Both the position numbers and the translations under genes were made by a program. DNA of 64,000 nt. It comes from Nitrospirota bacterium (GTDB lineage: Bacteria > Nitrospirota > Thermodesulfovibrionia > Thermodesulfovibrionales > UBA6898). The notes beneath the pieces were generated by a model. That model was given only the letters and a program-made list of their open reading frames with translations. It was not told the origin of the DNA and made no database searches. The stretch is from the NCBI GenBank assembly GCA_021811105.1, contig JAJZPM010000010.1:1-64000 (forward strand). Direction: 5' to 3'. This document shows positions 15,811 through 25,571 of this stretch, piece after piece; the first letter of the stretch is position 1; every line of letters begins with the position of its first letter.

Positions 15811-16596
15811 ATGCCGTTGTTGGGAGTGATCGGCGGAAGCGGATTGTATGACATACCGGACCTGGAGATCACGAATACGGAAAAGGTCAGCACCCCATAC
15901 GGCGACCCCTCCGACGCTTACCGGATAGGAAAATTGGCGGGCCGGGAAGCGGCCTTTCTTCCACGACACGGCGCGGGACACCATCTGCAGCCCCACAAGA
16001 TAAATTACCGGGCGAACCTCTGGGGCTTCCGGGAACTCGGCGTCGGGAAGATCGTTTCAGTCTGCGCCACGGGCGGGATAAATCCGGACATGGGCCCCGG
16101 AACGATTGCGGTCCCGGACCAGATTATAGATATGACAAGCGGCCGGATGTCAACCTTCTATGACGGAGACGAGGTGGTCCATGTTGATTTTACGCGGCCT
16201 TTCTGCCCGGATATGAGAAACTTCGTGGCCGAGGCTGCGGCCGGTGCGGGTCTCGCCTCAGCGATGTCCGGCGTCTACATCTGTGTGAATGGACCGCGTC
16301 TCGAAACTGCTGCGGAAATTAGGACCTTCGCGGCATGGGGCGCCGACATGGTCGGCATGACGCTCATGCCTGAGGCATGCCTTGCAAGGGAGTTGGAAAT
16401 GTGTTTTACTTGTATAGCGGTCGTTACCAATGCCGCCGCCGGAATCGCGGCGAAGAAGCTCACTGCCAAAGAGGTGCTGGAAACGATGAAGGCGACAGAA
16501 GGGAAAGTGCGACTGCTGCTTGCGCAACTGTTCTCTCTCGAACTGCAGACTTCTTCCTGCACGTGCAATCAGGCCCTGAAAGAGGCAAGACTATAG
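15811..16596 (+). CDS. mtnP: S-methyl-5'-thioadenosine (or thioinosine) phosphorylase
   Basis: Phosphorolysis of methylthioadenosine from polyamine/SAM metabolism. The 261-aa PNP/MTAP-family-2 protein starts LLGVIGGSGLYDIPDL and keeps the phosphate-binding LPRHGAGH, CATGGINPDMGPG, the methionine-site FVNGPRLETAAEI-type segment (here YICVNGPRLETAAEI) and GADMVGMTLMPEACLA. Adenosine versus inosine specificity cannot be assigned safely. The ATG at 15811 has the SD GAGAGGA; the longer ORF from 15703 lacks family similarity in its first 36 codons. The NtrC-type regulator begins 3 bp after the stop. Confidence 0.9.
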   Translation: MPLLGVIGGSGLYDIPDLEITNTEKVSTPYGDPSDAYRIGKLAGREAAFLPRHGAGHHLQPHKINYRANLWGFRELGVGKIVSVCATGGINPDMGPGTIAVPDQIIDMTSGRMSTFYDGDEVVHVDFTRPFCPDMRNFVAEAAAGAGLASAMSGVYICVNGPRLETAAEIRTFAAWGADMVGMTLMPEACLARELEMCFTCIAVVTNAAAGIAAKKLTAKEVLETMKATEGKVRLLLAQLFSLELQTSSCTCNQALKEARL

Positions 16597-16599
16597 GCG

Positions 16600-17970
16600 A
16601 TGCAGACGATCCTGCTGGTTGAAGACAAAGACTCGATGGCTCAGATGTTGAAAGAGACGCTCGAATCGGAAGGATATACGGTTGTCATCGCCAGGGACGG
16701 GCAGGAGGGGATACGCCAGATAAGGGACGGTCACCACGATCTCGTTCTGTCGGACCTCAAGCTGCCCAAGAAAGACGGTATCGAGGTGCTCAAGACGGCG
16801 AAGGCCGAGAACCAGCTTACACCGGTCATCGTCATGACCGCATTCGGCACGATCGAGACCGCGGTGGCCGCCATGAAAGAAGGGGCGTTCGATTTTATCA
16901 CGAAGCCGTTTGATACCGACCACCTTCTGCTGCTTATCAGACGGGCACTTGAAACTCAGAGGTTGCTGACCGAAAACATCCTTCTAAAGGACGAGTTGGC
17001 AACGAAATTCGGTACGCCGAAGATCATCGGAAAGAGCGCCGGCATTATGGAGGTGGCGCAGAAGGTGCAGAAAGTCGCCCAGGGGAAGACGACGGCACTC
17101 TTGCTGGGGGAGAGCGGCACAGGGAAAGAGCTCTTTGCGCGCGCGATCCATAATCTGAGTCCGAGGAGCCAATACCCCTTTGTGCCGATCAACTGCGCTG
17201 CCATTCCTAGAGAGCTTCTTGAAAGCGAACTGTTCGGGCACGAAAAAGGATCTTTTACCGGCGCCGACGCGAAGAAGATCGGCAAATTCGAGCTTGCCGA
17301 CAGAGGGACTATATTCCTGGATGAGGTCGCCGAGATGGACCTCTCGCTCCAAACAAAACTTCTGAGAGTGGTCCAGGAGGGCGAAATCGAGCGGGTCGGA
17401 GGGCTGCGGGCAGTCCCCATAGACGTACGGATCGTCGCCGCCAGTAACAGGAATATCGAAAAGGCCGTGGAAGAGAAGGCCTTCAGGGAGGACCTGTATT
17501 ACAGGCTGAACGTCTTCCCGATCGTCATCCCTCCCTTGAGAGAACGGCAAGACGATATCCCGCTGCTCGCCGAATATTTTATTGCCAAGTACTCCGCAGA
17601 ACTGAAGACCCAGGTGAAGAAGATTGCGAAAGAGGCCATGGACCTGCTCATCAACTATCCGTGGAAGGGCAACGTGCGGGAGCTCGAAAATTGCATGGAA
17701 AGGGCCATTATACTCTGTGACGGCGAGATTATTCTGCCCGAGTATGTCAGCCTCAACAGGAAACTTGCGATGGAAAGCGCGCTGAAGTGCTTTTCGATGG
17801 AAGGCCCCCTGGAAGAGACCGCCAGGGAGGCGGTGAGATTTGTAGAGACCCGGAGGATAGCGCGTGCGCTGAAAGAGACGAAGGGCAATAAGAGCAGGGC
17901 GTCCGAACTGCTTAAGGTGAGTTATAAGACCCTCCTTACGAAAATAAAGGAGTACGGCATAGAGTCGTAG
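16600..17970 (+). CDS. Sigma-54-dependent NtrC-family response regulator
   Basis: 456 aa: receiver (D52 in SDLKLPKKDG; TKPFDTD switch region), AAA+ ATPase with Walker A GESGTGKE (about 170-177), the sigma-54 loop GSFTGA (about 218-223; Ser replaces the usual first Ala), Walker B TIFLDEVAEM, and a Fis-type HTH at the C-terminus (KGNKSRASELLKVSYKTL). It activates sigma-54 promoters upon phosphorylation. It is tightly linked to mtnP. No histidine kinase is adjacent, so it is an orphan here and its targets are unknown. Confidence 0.93.
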   Translation: MQTILLVEDKDSMAQMLKETLESEGYTVVIARDGQEGIRQIRDGHHDLVLSDLKLPKKDGIEVLKTAKAENQLTPVIVMTAFGTIETAVAAMKEGAFDFITKPFDTDHLLLLIRRALETQRLLTENILLKDELATKFGTPKIIGKSAGIMEVAQKVQKVAQGKTTALLLGESGTGKELFARAIHNLSPRSQYPFVPINCAAIPRELLESELFGHEKGSFTGADAKKIGKFELADRGTIFLDEVAEMDLSLQTKLLRVVQEGEIERVGGLRAVPIDVRIVAASNRNIEKAVEEKAFREDLYYRLNVFPIVIPPLRERQDDIPLLAEYFIAKYSAELKTQVKKIAKEAMDLLINYPWKGNVRELENCMERAIILCDGEIILPEYVSLNRKLAMESALKCFSMEGPLEETAREAVRFVETRRIARALKETKGNKSRASELLKVSYKTLLTKIKEYGIES

Positions 17971-17988
17971 GGCCTTCCCCGGCTTATC

Positions 17989-18018
17989 TTGACAGTATTA
18001 AGTGCTTGGAATTATAAT
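17989..18018 (+). promoter_or_regulatory. Near-consensus sigma-70 promoter
   Basis: TTGACA (17989-17994), 18-bp spacer, TATAAT (18013-18018). The -10 box ends 5 nt before the ATG at 18024, so transcription should begin at or beside the start codon. No SD is present. Confidence 0.75.
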
Positions 18019-18023
18019 AAAAA

Positions 18024-18692
18024 ATGGGTAAATTGCGTTTTCTTTCTTTATTCTTTCTCCTTGCCTGGTCGATTGCTGCCATCTCGTGCCGTTCGGCGGT
18101 GACAAAGACCGATCGCGGGGCTGAAGAGACTTCGGCCGGACTGAGCGTCGAGGAACAGGACAAGAGAGCGCTGGTACTTTTTCAGCAGGCTTTCGATATC
18201 CTCCAAAGCTCCGACAGGAAGGCTGCTGTCCCGAAAATGGAGACCCTGTACCGGGAAATCATCGATAAGTATCCGAAGGCGGCGCTGACCCAGGAAGCAT
18301 ATTGGCGGCTTGTCCTCATTTACCTTAGAGATTATGATCCTCCCGCATTCGGGAAAGCGGAGGCGGCATACAAGGACTTTGTTCAGAAATATCCCGGCTC
18401 GCAGTTCGGGCGCGAGATGGAGGGCGACATTTCGGACGCCTATTACCGGAGGGGCAAATGGGAGAGCCTCCTGAAGTTTTATACGCCTGCAGTGAGGCAA
18501 TACATCGAGAAGGGAACGCTCGCAAGGCCTCATGACATGTTCATGTACGCGGAGGCGAAGATGAATCTCGGGGACACGGTCGAGGCGGTGAAGGGGTACA
18601 AGATTGTTATTGCTCGCTTCCCTGAGTCCCGCGAGGGCTCGATGGCGAAGCAGAGACTCGAAGCTATAGAAAAGACGAAGAAAACACAATAA
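18024..18692 (+). CDS. BamD-like TPR lipoprotein
   Basis: 222 aa with a lipoprotein signal (hydrophobic 5-20, Cys at 22 in AAISC), a short linker, then helical repeats with TPR character: [48 protein letters not shown]. The spacing resembles BamD/YbgF-type outer-membrane lipoproteins, but it is shorter than BamD, so a role in the Bam complex is only a guess. The start lies directly downstream of a near-consensus promoter; translation may be leaderless. yebC follows 17 bp later. Confidence 0.7.
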   Translation: MGKLRFLSLFFLLAWSIAAISCRSAVTKTDRGAEETSAGLSVEEQDKRALVLFQQAFDILQSSDRKAAVPKMETLYREIIDKYPKAALTQEAYWRLVLIYLRDYDPPAFGKAEAAYKDFVQKYPGSQFGREMEGDISDAYYRRGKWESLLKFYTPAVRQYIEKGTLARPHDMFMYAEAKMNLGDTVEAVKGYKIVIARFPESREGSMAKQRLEAIEKTKKTQ

Positions 18693-18709
18693 AGGTTCCG
18701 GAGGTTTTA

Positions 18710-19465
18710 GTGTCAGGACATTCGAAATGGTCTCAGATAAAGCATAAGAAGGCGCACACCGACGCAAAAAGGGGGAAGGTCTTTACCAAGATCGTAAAGG
18801 AGATTTCCATTGCGGCGAGAATCGGCGGCGGAGACCCGGACGGCAATCCGAGGCTGCGCGCTGTGATCGAGAAGGCAAAGGAAGTAAATATGCCGCATGA
18901 CAATGTAAAAAAAGCCATCATGAAGGGGACGGGGGAATTGCCGGGGGTCAGCTACGAAGAATTCGTCTATGAAGGATACGGTCCCGCCGGCGTGGCGATC
19001 ATGATAGAGGTATTGACCGACAACAAAAACAGGACGCTGCCGGAGATCCGTCATATCCTCTCCAAGCACGGCGGGAGCCTCGGCGAGACCGGCTGCGTTT
19101 CGTGGATGTTCGACAAGAGGGGTTACATTCTTGTAAACAAGTCGAAGTCCTCTGAAGACGCCCTGATGTCAGTGGCCCTGGAGGCCGGGGCCGAAGACAT
19201 GAAGAGCGACCCGGCAGAAGAGAACTATGAGATCATCACCGCGCCCGAGGATATTTCCAGGGTGAAAGAGGCGGTTGAAAAGGCGAAAATCCCGGTCGAG
19301 TCCGCCGAGGTGACGATGCTGCCGAAGAGCTACGTGGTCCTCGATGATAAGGCGGCCGACCAGACGATACGGCTCATGGATGCCCTCGAAGAGAACGAAG
19401 ACGTCCAGAACGTGTATTCCAATTTCGACATTCCCGACGAGGTCGCCGAGAAGGCCGCAAGATAG
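18710..19465 (+). CDS. yebC: YebC/PmpR-family protein
   Basis: A 251-aa member of the YebC family, long annotated as a transcriptional regulator and more recently connected with relief of ribosome stalling at proline motifs. The opening [14 protein letters not shown] and the blocks [13 protein letters not shown] and [20 protein letters not shown] are diagnostic. It starts with GTG behind the SD GGAGG (8-nt spacing). In many genomes ruvC follows; here a DUF502 gene does. Confidence 0.95.
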   Translation: MSGHSKWSQIKHKKAHTDAKRGKVFTKIVKEISIAARIGGGDPDGNPRLRAVIEKAKEVNMPHDNVKKAIMKGTGELPGVSYEEFVYEGYGPAGVAIMIEVLTDNKNRTLPEIRHILSKHGGSLGETGCVSWMFDKRGYILVNKSKSSEDALMSVALEAGAEDMKSDPAEENYEIITAPEDISRVKEAVEKAKIPVESAEVTMLPKSYVVLDDKAADQTIRLMDALEENEDVQNVYSNFDIPDEVAEKAAR

Positions 19466-19537
19466 CTGCCGGAATGAAGAGAATTCTTGAGATCGTTATT
19501 GAAATCATGACGTTCCCGGGATTATCATAAACTCACG

Positions 19538-20158
19538 ATGTCCATCTCGATAGGGGCCGCCTTCAAAAGAAAATTCCTCACGGGTCTGTTTGTCTCGATA
19601 CCGGCTGTCTTTACCATTTTTATTATAGGGAAGTTTGTCGGGTTCGTAGACAGTTTTCTCGAACCTTTCTATTATAAGATACTCGGGTATCATACCCAGG
19701 GGCTCGGGTTTATTTCGGCGATCATCATTATCTTTCTTATCGGGGTTGTCTCGACGAACGTCTTCGGGAAGAAGATCATAGGGTTTCTGGAACGCATCTT
19801 CCTGAAGATCCCCGTATTCAAGGGATTTTATACGGCGGTAAAGCAGCTTGTCGACGCGTTTTCGCCGGGAAACAAGAGCGTCTCATTCAAGAAATTTGTC
19901 ATTATCGAATATCCGCGGACCGGCGTGTTCGCCTTCGGCTTTCTGACCAAAGAATGTACGATCAGGAAAGAAAGGAACGGCAAGGAGTCCTGTCTCCGTG
20001 CGGTCTACGTTCCGACGAACAACCTGTATCTCGGGGAGATTGTCCTCGTAAGCGAAAGCGACGTGTTCTACACCAATATCCCTATCGATGAGGGGATCAA
20101 GATCATTCTCTCCGGCGGAATCGCTGCGCCTAACATGATCGGGGAGTCGAACGAGTGA
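19538..20158 (+). CDS. DUF502 family membrane protein
   Basis: 206 aa with two membrane helices (about 13-38 and 55-80) in the conserved context FLTGLFVSIPAVFTIFI and GLGFISAIIIIFLIGVV, then GFLERIFLKIPVFKGFYTAVKQLVD, which identifies DUF502. Function unknown. It overlaps glmU by 4 bp (GTGA), so the two are translationally coupled and link DUF502 to envelope precursor synthesis. Confidence 0.88.
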   Translation: MSISIGAAFKRKFLTGLFVSIPAVFTIFIIGKFVGFVDSFLEPFYYKILGYHTQGLGFISAIIIIFLIGVVSTNVFGKKIIGFLERIFLKIPVFKGFYTAVKQLVDAFSPGNKSVSFKKFVIIEYPRTGVFAFGFLTKECTIRKERNGKESCLRAVYVPTNNLYLGEIVLVSESDVFYTNIPIDEGIKIILSGGIAAPNMIGESNE

Positions 20159-21534
20159 GCACGGCCTGCGTCGTACTTGCGGCCGGTCTTGGAAAAAGGA
20201 TGCGCTCGGACGTCCCGAAAGTGCTGCACCCTGTCTGCGGTATCACGATGATCGAATGCGTCCTGAGCGCAGCGAAGAGGTTCCGTCCCGAGAAGATAGT
20301 GGTCGTCGCCGGCAAACACATTGATGTCATCAGAAAGTCCCTTGGGAATAATGAGGTTGCGTTTGCGCTCCAGAAGGAGGCAAAGGGTACCGGGCATGCG
20401 CTCCTCTGCGCCAGGTCTGAACTGGGAGACTTCAGGGGGACCGTTCTTGTGCTGAACGGCGATACCCCCCTCATCTGCCACGATACGATCAGGCAACTCC
20501 TGCGTCTGCACAGGAAAGAAAGAAACGGCCTCTCGGTGCTCTCTTTCGAGGCCGCGAACCCTCAGGATTACGGCAGGGTGGTGAGGGACGAAACAGGAAG
20601 GGTCACGTCGATTGTCGAGGACAGAGACACCGATGAGCAGCAGAAAAAGATGCGGGAGGTCAACAGCGGGGTCTACGCCATCGACAGCCGCATCCTTTAT
20701 CTCCTCGACAGGATCAGACGAAACCGGGCAAAGGGCGAATACTACCTCACCGATATCGTTGCCGAGGCATATCGTGGCGGGGTGAAGGCCGCTGCGTACT
20801 GCATCGGTGCGGAAGAAGATTTTCTCGGCGTCAACACGAGGGAGGAACTCTCCAGGGCGTCGATGCTGATGAGGAAGAGACTGGTGAAGAAATGGGCCGG
20901 AAAAGGGGTGAGTTTCCTCGATGCGGACTCTGTCTTTATTCACGCGGGCGTCACGATCGGCAGGGACGCGATCATATACCCGAACGTCCATCTCGAGGGA
21001 AATACCAAAATAGGCCGTGGGACTACGGTCTTCCCCCATGTGAGGATCGTGGGCAGCGAAATCGGAAGCGGGGTCGTGATCAAGGACTCCACGCTGGTGG
21101 AGGAGTCGAAGATCAGGAACGGTGCTTCAGTGGGCCCCTTCGCGCACGTGAGGCCCGGCTGCGAAGTGGGACCGGGAGCGAAGATAGGGAACTTCGTGGA
21201 ACTGAAGAAGGCGGTTATCGGGAGAAAGAGCAAGGCGTCGCACCTGAGCTATCTTGGCGACGCAACGATAGGCAGGGGCGTGAATATCGGCGCCGGCACG
21301 ATCACCTGCAATTATGACGGAGACAAAAAATATAGTACGGTCCTCGGCGACGGGGTCTTTGTCGGAAGCGACACGCAACTGGTGGCGCCGGTCAAAGTCG
21401 GGAGGGGCGCCTACATCGGGGCCGGTTCAACCATTACGAAAGACGTGCCGGCCGGAGCGCTGGCGATCAGCAGGACCGCACAGAAGAACGTAGAGGGATG
21501 GGTCAAGAAAAGAAAGTCAAAAGTGAAAGGGTGA
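20155..21534 (+). CDS. glmU: Bifunctional GlcNAc-1-P uridylyltransferase / GlcN-1-P acetyltransferase
   Basis: Makes UDP-GlcNAc for peptidoglycan and LPS. The 459-aa protein has the N-terminal pyrophosphorylase (VLAAGLGKRMRSDVPKVLHP; LNGDTPLI) and a C-terminal left-handed beta-helix of hexapeptide repeats with the acetyltransferase signatures HLSYLGDATIG and NIGAGTITCNYDG. It starts with GTG inside the DUF502 stop. glmS follows 15 bp later, so the last steps of UDP-GlcNAc synthesis are clustered; glmM is not in the window. Confidence 0.97.
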   Translation: MSTACVVLAAGLGKRMRSDVPKVLHPVCGITMIECVLSAAKRFRPEKIVVVAGKHIDVIRKSLGNNEVAFALQKEAKGTGHALLCARSELGDFRGTVLVLNGDTPLICHDTIRQLLRLHRKERNGLSVLSFEAANPQDYGRVVRDETGRVTSIVEDRDTDEQQKKMREVNSGVYAIDSRILYLLDRIRRNRAKGEYYLTDIVAEAYRGGVKAAAYCIGAEEDFLGVNTREELSRASMLMRKRLVKKWAGKGVSFLDADSVFIHAGVTIGRDAIIYPNVHLEGNTKIGRGTTVFPHVRIVGSEIGSGVVIKDSTLVEESKIRNGASVGPFAHVRPGCEVGPGAKIGNFVELKKAVIGRKSKASHLSYLGDATIGRGVNIGAGTITCNYDGDKKYSTVLGDGVFVGSDTQLVAPVKVGRGAYIGAGSTITKDVPAGALAISRTAQKNVEGWVKKRKSKVKG

Positions 21535-21549
21535 AGGCACGGCGGTTAT

Positions 21550-23376
21550 ATGTGCGGGATAATAGGATATACGGGCAATAAAAACGCGGTAACGGTCGTC
21601 CTCGAAGGGCTCAAGAGGCTCGAATACAGGGGGTACGATTCGGCCGGCGTCGCCTTTTTTTCGGGGAAGGGGGTGGACGTAATACGGTGCAAGGGCAAGA
21701 TCAAGGACCTTGCGTCACTTGTCGAGAAGGAACACCTCTCAAGCTCTACCGCGATCGGACATACCCGATGGGCCACGCACGGCAGACCGTCTGAGGAAAA
21801 CGCTCATCCGCACCGTTCCGGAAGCATCGTTGTGGTACATAACGGTATCATAGAAAATTACCTCGTCCTGAAGAAGGAGCTCCTTGCGAAAGGGCACACA
21901 TTCACGTCCGATACCGACACGGAGGTACTCTGTCATCTCATCAGGGATTTTGCCGAGACCCTCACGCTGGAAGAGGCGGTGCGGTCTGCGTTGAGGGAAG
22001 TGAAGGGGGCCTATGCGCTCGCCGTCATCGATGAAAAGGAGCCGGGCAAGATCGTTGGGGTCAGAAAAGACAGCCCGCTTGTGGTCGGACTCGGCGACGG
22101 CGAATATTTCATCGCCTCGGACGTGCCTGCGTTCCTGAATTACTCCAGAGAGGTGATGTTTCTCGACGAAGAGGAGATGGTCGTGCTCACCAGTGACGGC
22201 GTGGAGGTGACGAAGCTCGATGGTGCCCCGGTGCAGAAGGAGGTGCGGTCCGTCACCTGGAGCCCTGCGATGGCGGAGAAAGGCGGATACCGGCATTTCA
22301 TGCTGAAGGAGATATTCGAACAGCCCAGGGCGGTGAGCGACACGCTCAGGGGCAGGTTTCTGGCCGAGAGCGGGGAAATAAACCTTGATGAGTTCGGACT
22401 CTCCGCGGCCATACTGAAGGAGATAAGGAAGGTCTTCATCGTTGCCTGCGGGACTTCCTGGCACGCCGGACTTATCGGCAAGTACATGTTCGAGGACATC
22501 GCCAGGATGCCGGTCGAGGTCGACATCGCTTCCGAGTTCCGGTATCGGAGTCCTCTTATCGGCCCCGATCATCTGATGATCGTGATTACGCAGTCCGGGG
22601 AAACGGCCGATACGCTTGCTGCGCAAAGGGAGGCGAAGAGGCTGGGCGCCAGGATACTGAGCATCTGCAACGTGGTGGGCAGCACTTCGGCGAGGGAGGC
22701 GGACGCGGTCTTCTATACCCATTCCGGACCCGAAATCGGGGTGGCTTCCACGAAGGCATTTCTTACGCAGGTGACCGCGGTGTATCTCCTGGCCCTGGCA
22801 TTCGGCACCTCGAGGGGGACAATCGGCGGAGAGCAGGCCAGGGAACTCCTTGACGAACTTATGCTGCTCCCGGGAAAGATCGAACGGACGCTTGCGTTGG
22901 ATGAGTCGATCAGGGCGATCGCGAAGGACTTCTTTAAGGCGAGGGGTTTTATCTACCTCGGGAGGGGGATCAACTACCCCATTGCTCTCGAGGGCGCGCT
23001 CAAGCTCAAGGAGATTTCCTACATTCATGCCGAGGGCTATCCGGCGGGGGAGATGAAGCACGGCCCGATCGCGCTGATCGACGAGGAACTTCCGGTGGTC
23101 ATCCTGGTTTCGAAGGACGGTCTCTTCGAGAAAATGCTGACGAGCATCCAGGAGGTAAACAGCAGGGGCGGGAAAGTCATCACAATCGCGTCCGAAGATG
23201 TCAGGGAAGTGTGCGAGATCTCGCGAAGCTGTGTCCTCGTACCTGATACGAACCGGTTTCTGAGTTCCGTGCTCTTTGCGGTCCCGCTGCAGTTGCTCGC
23301 CTATCACATCGGCCTGCTGCGGGGTTGCGATGTGGACCAGCCGCGGAACCTCGCCAAGAGTGTGACGGTCGAGTGA
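21550..23376 (+). CDS. glmS: Glutamine-fructose-6-phosphate aminotransferase (isomerizing)
   Basis: First step of hexosamine synthesis: fructose-6-P plus Gln gives GlcN-6-P. 608 aa with nucleophile Cys2 (MCGIIGYTGN), the class II amidotransferase domain (GHTRWATHGRPS), two SIS domains (ACGTSWHAGL; QSGETADTLAA) and the C-terminal DQPRNLAKSVTVE. Normal length. No glmS ribozyme-like leader is apparent; the gene follows glmU by 15 bp. Confidence 0.97.
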   Translation: MCGIIGYTGNKNAVTVVLEGLKRLEYRGYDSAGVAFFSGKGVDVIRCKGKIKDLASLVEKEHLSSSTAIGHTRWATHGRPSEENAHPHRSGSIVVVHNGIIENYLVLKKELLAKGHTFTSDTDTEVLCHLIRDFAETLTLEEAVRSALREVKGAYALAVIDEKEPGKIVGVRKDSPLVVGLGDGEYFIASDVPAFLNYSREVMFLDEEEMVVLTSDGVEVTKLDGAPVQKEVRSVTWSPAMAEKGGYRHFMLKEIFEQPRAVSDTLRGRFLAESGEINLDEFGLSAAILKEIRKVFIVACGTSWHAGLIGKYMFEDIARMPVEVDIASEFRYRSPLIGPDHLMIVITQSGETADTLAAQREAKRLGARILSICNVVGSTSAREADAVFYTHSGPEIGVASTKAFLTQVTAVYLLALAFGTSRGTIGGEQARELLDELMLLPGKIERTLALDESIRAIAKDFFKARGFIYLGRGINYPIALEGALKLKEISYIHAEGYPAGEMKHGPIALIDEELPVVILVSKDGLFEKMLTSIQEVNSRGGKVITIASEDVREVCEISRSCVLVPDTNRFLSSVLFAVPLQLLAYHIGLLRGCDVDQPRNLAKSVTVE

Positions 23377-23433
23377 CTGCGGCCTTTCCGGCCGATCCTG
23401 TAGATTTAAAAGGGGAAAATTTGTTATTCTATA

Positions 23434-25560
23434 ATGCCTGGACAAGAGATGTCTAAAGAAAGTGTAATGCAAGATCTTAATCCACAGCAAAAGGAAGCCC
23501 TCAAGCATACAGACGGTCCGTTGCTGGTACTGGCGGGCGCGGGGAGCGGGAAGACAAGGGTAATCACCCACAAGTATGCGTATTACGTAAAAAACCAAAA
23601 GACCTCTCCCGAATCGATCCTCACGGTCACGTTCACGAATAAGGCGGCGAAGGAGATGAAAGAGAGGATCCATGCCCTCCTCGGAAGGGAGCTCAAACAG
23701 AACTGGATAGGCACGCTGCATTCCCAGTGCGGAAGGATCCTGAGATCGGAGATAAAATGCCTCGGCTACAGTCCCCATTTTTCGATATATGACGAAGACG
23801 ACCGCTGCAACCTTATCCGCCACATTCTGAGGGAGTTCAAGATCTACGAGGCCCTCTACAAGGGCGTTTCATCCCGGATCAACTTTTTGAAGTCTTCGCT
23901 CGTCGGTCCCGAGGAGTTCCTCGCCTCGGGCGATGGTTTTGGCTTCGACGAGAAACTGGCGAAGGTCTACGTCAGGTATCAGGACGAGCTGAAACGCAGC
24001 AACGCACTCGACTTCGACGATCTTATCATGCTTACGGTCAGGCTTTTCGAAGGCCACCAGGCAATACTCAAGAAGTATCAGACCCTGTTTTCTCATATCC
24101 TTGTGGACGAATTCCAGGACCTGAATTTTGCGCAGTACCAGTTCATCAGGCTGCTGGCGAAGGCGCACAAAAACATCTGCGCAGTCGGTGACGACGACCA
24201 GAGCATTTACCGGTTCAGGGGGGCCGATATGCGTCATATCCTCGACTTCGAAAAAGATTTCCCGGGCGCGAAGATCGTCAGGCTCGAGAGGAACTACCGT
24301 TCGACGCAGAACATACTCGATGTCTCCAATGCGGTGATTTCGCGGAACCCCGACAGGCGCGACAAAAAACTCTGGACGGAAAAAGGGCGCGGAGAAAAGG
24401 TGCACTTCTGCTGGCTCAACAACGAAGAAGAAGAGGCGAGGCACATCGCGAAGATCGTCAAGGAACTTTACTTGAAAGGGGCCTATGCGTACAAGGACAT
24501 CGGCATACTCTACCGGGTGAACCTACAGTCGAGGGCGATCGAAGATGCACTGCGCGAGATGGGACTTCCGTACCATATTGTGGGCGGCATCAGTTTCTAT
24601 CAGAGGAAGGAGATCAAGGACATTATCGCCTATGCCCGGCTGGTCCTGAACCGCGGCGACAACGTCAGCGTAAGGAGGATTATCAACTGTCCTCCCCGGG
24701 GGATCGGCGCCGCAACGCTTGCAAAGGTGGAGAATGAGGCCCGGAAAAAGTCGGTCTGCCTGTACGACACGTTGAAGACATGCATGCGCAGCAACGGTAT
24801 CGTCACGTCCACGAAAGACAAGATCTGCGGCTTCGTCGGCCTGATCGAGAAACTCTCTTCCGCGTCGTACGATTCAACTGCCGACCTGCTGAGGGCGATC
24901 GCCGACAAAACCGGATACACGAATCTTCTTGACGACGAGAGGAGAGAGAATATCAATGAGCTGATCTCCTCCGCCGAGGGAAAAGACATTCGCGATTTCA
25001 TCGACAAGGTCTCTCTTCTCACTAACCTCGATGACCCTGCCGGGGCAAACCATATATCGCTCATGACCCTCCATAACGCAAAGGGACTGGAGTTCCCGGT
25101 GGTTTTCGTGACCGGGCTCGAGGAAGGCATTCTCCCTTATTTTAAGGCGAATGGGAACGAAGAGGAAGTTGCCGAAGAGCGTCGGCTCTTCTATGTCGGT
25201 ATGACCCGCGCGGAGGACCTCCTCCTCCTTACCGGGGCCCGCAGGAGAAGGCTGTACTCGAGGATCCAGGACCAGGAGCCTTCGAGGTTCCTCAGAGACA
25301 TGCCGAAGAACTACTGCCAGTGGATCGAGAAGGTTGCGGAGCCTCATCCGCTCCGTCACCGGAGCGACAAAAAGAAGCCCGAGGTGAAGAAGGTGAAACC
25401 GCTGTTTTCGTCCGGCTGCAGGGTAAAGCACCCGATATGGGGAATCGGGGTCATCAGGGACTGCTACGGCGACGGCGACGACCAGAAGGTGATGGTCAAC
25501 TTCCCTAATATCGGGCTGAAGAGACTATCTCTGAGGCTCGCCAACCTCACCAAGATCTAA
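23434..25560 (+). CDS. UvrD/PcrA-type superfamily 1 DNA helicase
   Basis: ATP-dependent 3'-5' helicase for repair and removal of RNA polymerase conflicts. Up to 708 aa with motif I AGAGSGKT, TFTNKAAKEMKERI, motif II VDEFQDLN, GDDDQSIYRFRGA, LERNYRST, TLHNAKGLEFPVVFVTGLEEG and VGMTRAEDLLLL. A Tudor-like C-terminus (VKHPIWGIGVIRDC) matches the RNAP-binding tail of PcrA. The ATG at 23434 overlaps a TATAAT (23430-23435), which may be the -10 box; starts at 23449 or 23467 (MQDLNPQQKEAL) are then more likely. gatC follows 11 bp later. Confidence 0.93.
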   Translation: MPGQEMSKESVMQDLNPQQKEALKHTDGPLLVLAGAGSGKTRVITHKYAYYVKNQKTSPESILTVTFTNKAAKEMKERIHALLGRELKQNWIGTLHSQCGRILRSEIKCLGYSPHFSIYDEDDRCNLIRHILREFKIYEALYKGVSSRINFLKSSLVGPEEFLASGDGFGFDEKLAKVYVRYQDELKRSNALDFDDLIMLTVRLFEGHQAILKKYQTLFSHILVDEFQDLNFAQYQFIRLLAKAHKNICAVGDDDQSIYRFRGADMRHILDFEKDFPGAKIVRLERNYRSTQNILDVSNAVISRNPDRRDKKLWTEKGRGEKVHFCWLNNEEEEARHIAKIVKELYLKGAYAYKDIGILYRVNLQSRAIEDALREMGLPYHIVGGISFYQRKEIKDIIAYARLVLNRGDNVSVRRIINCPPRGIGAATLAKVENEARKKSVCLYDTLKTCMRSNGIVTSTKDKICGFVGLIEKLSSASYDSTADLLRAIADKTGYTNLLDDERRENINELISSAEGKDIRDFIDKVSLLTNLDDPAGANHISLMTLHNAKGLEFPVVFVTGLEEGILPYFKANGNEEEVAEERRLFYVGMTRAEDLLLLTGARRRRLYSRIQDQEPSRFLRDMPKNYCQWIEKVAEPHPLRHRSDKKKPEVKKVKPLFSSGCRVKHPIWGIGVIRDCYGDGDDQKVMVNFPNIGLKRLSLRLANLTKI

Positions 25561-25571
25561 GGTCCCGCAAT

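Noticed and set aside
19474-19530. 18-codon ORF between yebC and the DUF502 gene
   Set aside because: No convincing SD and no similarity seen; ORFs of this length are expected by chance.
21739-23823. 694-aa minus-strand ORF
   Set aside because: Antisense to the clearly conserved glmS; high-GC codon use produces long shadow frames.
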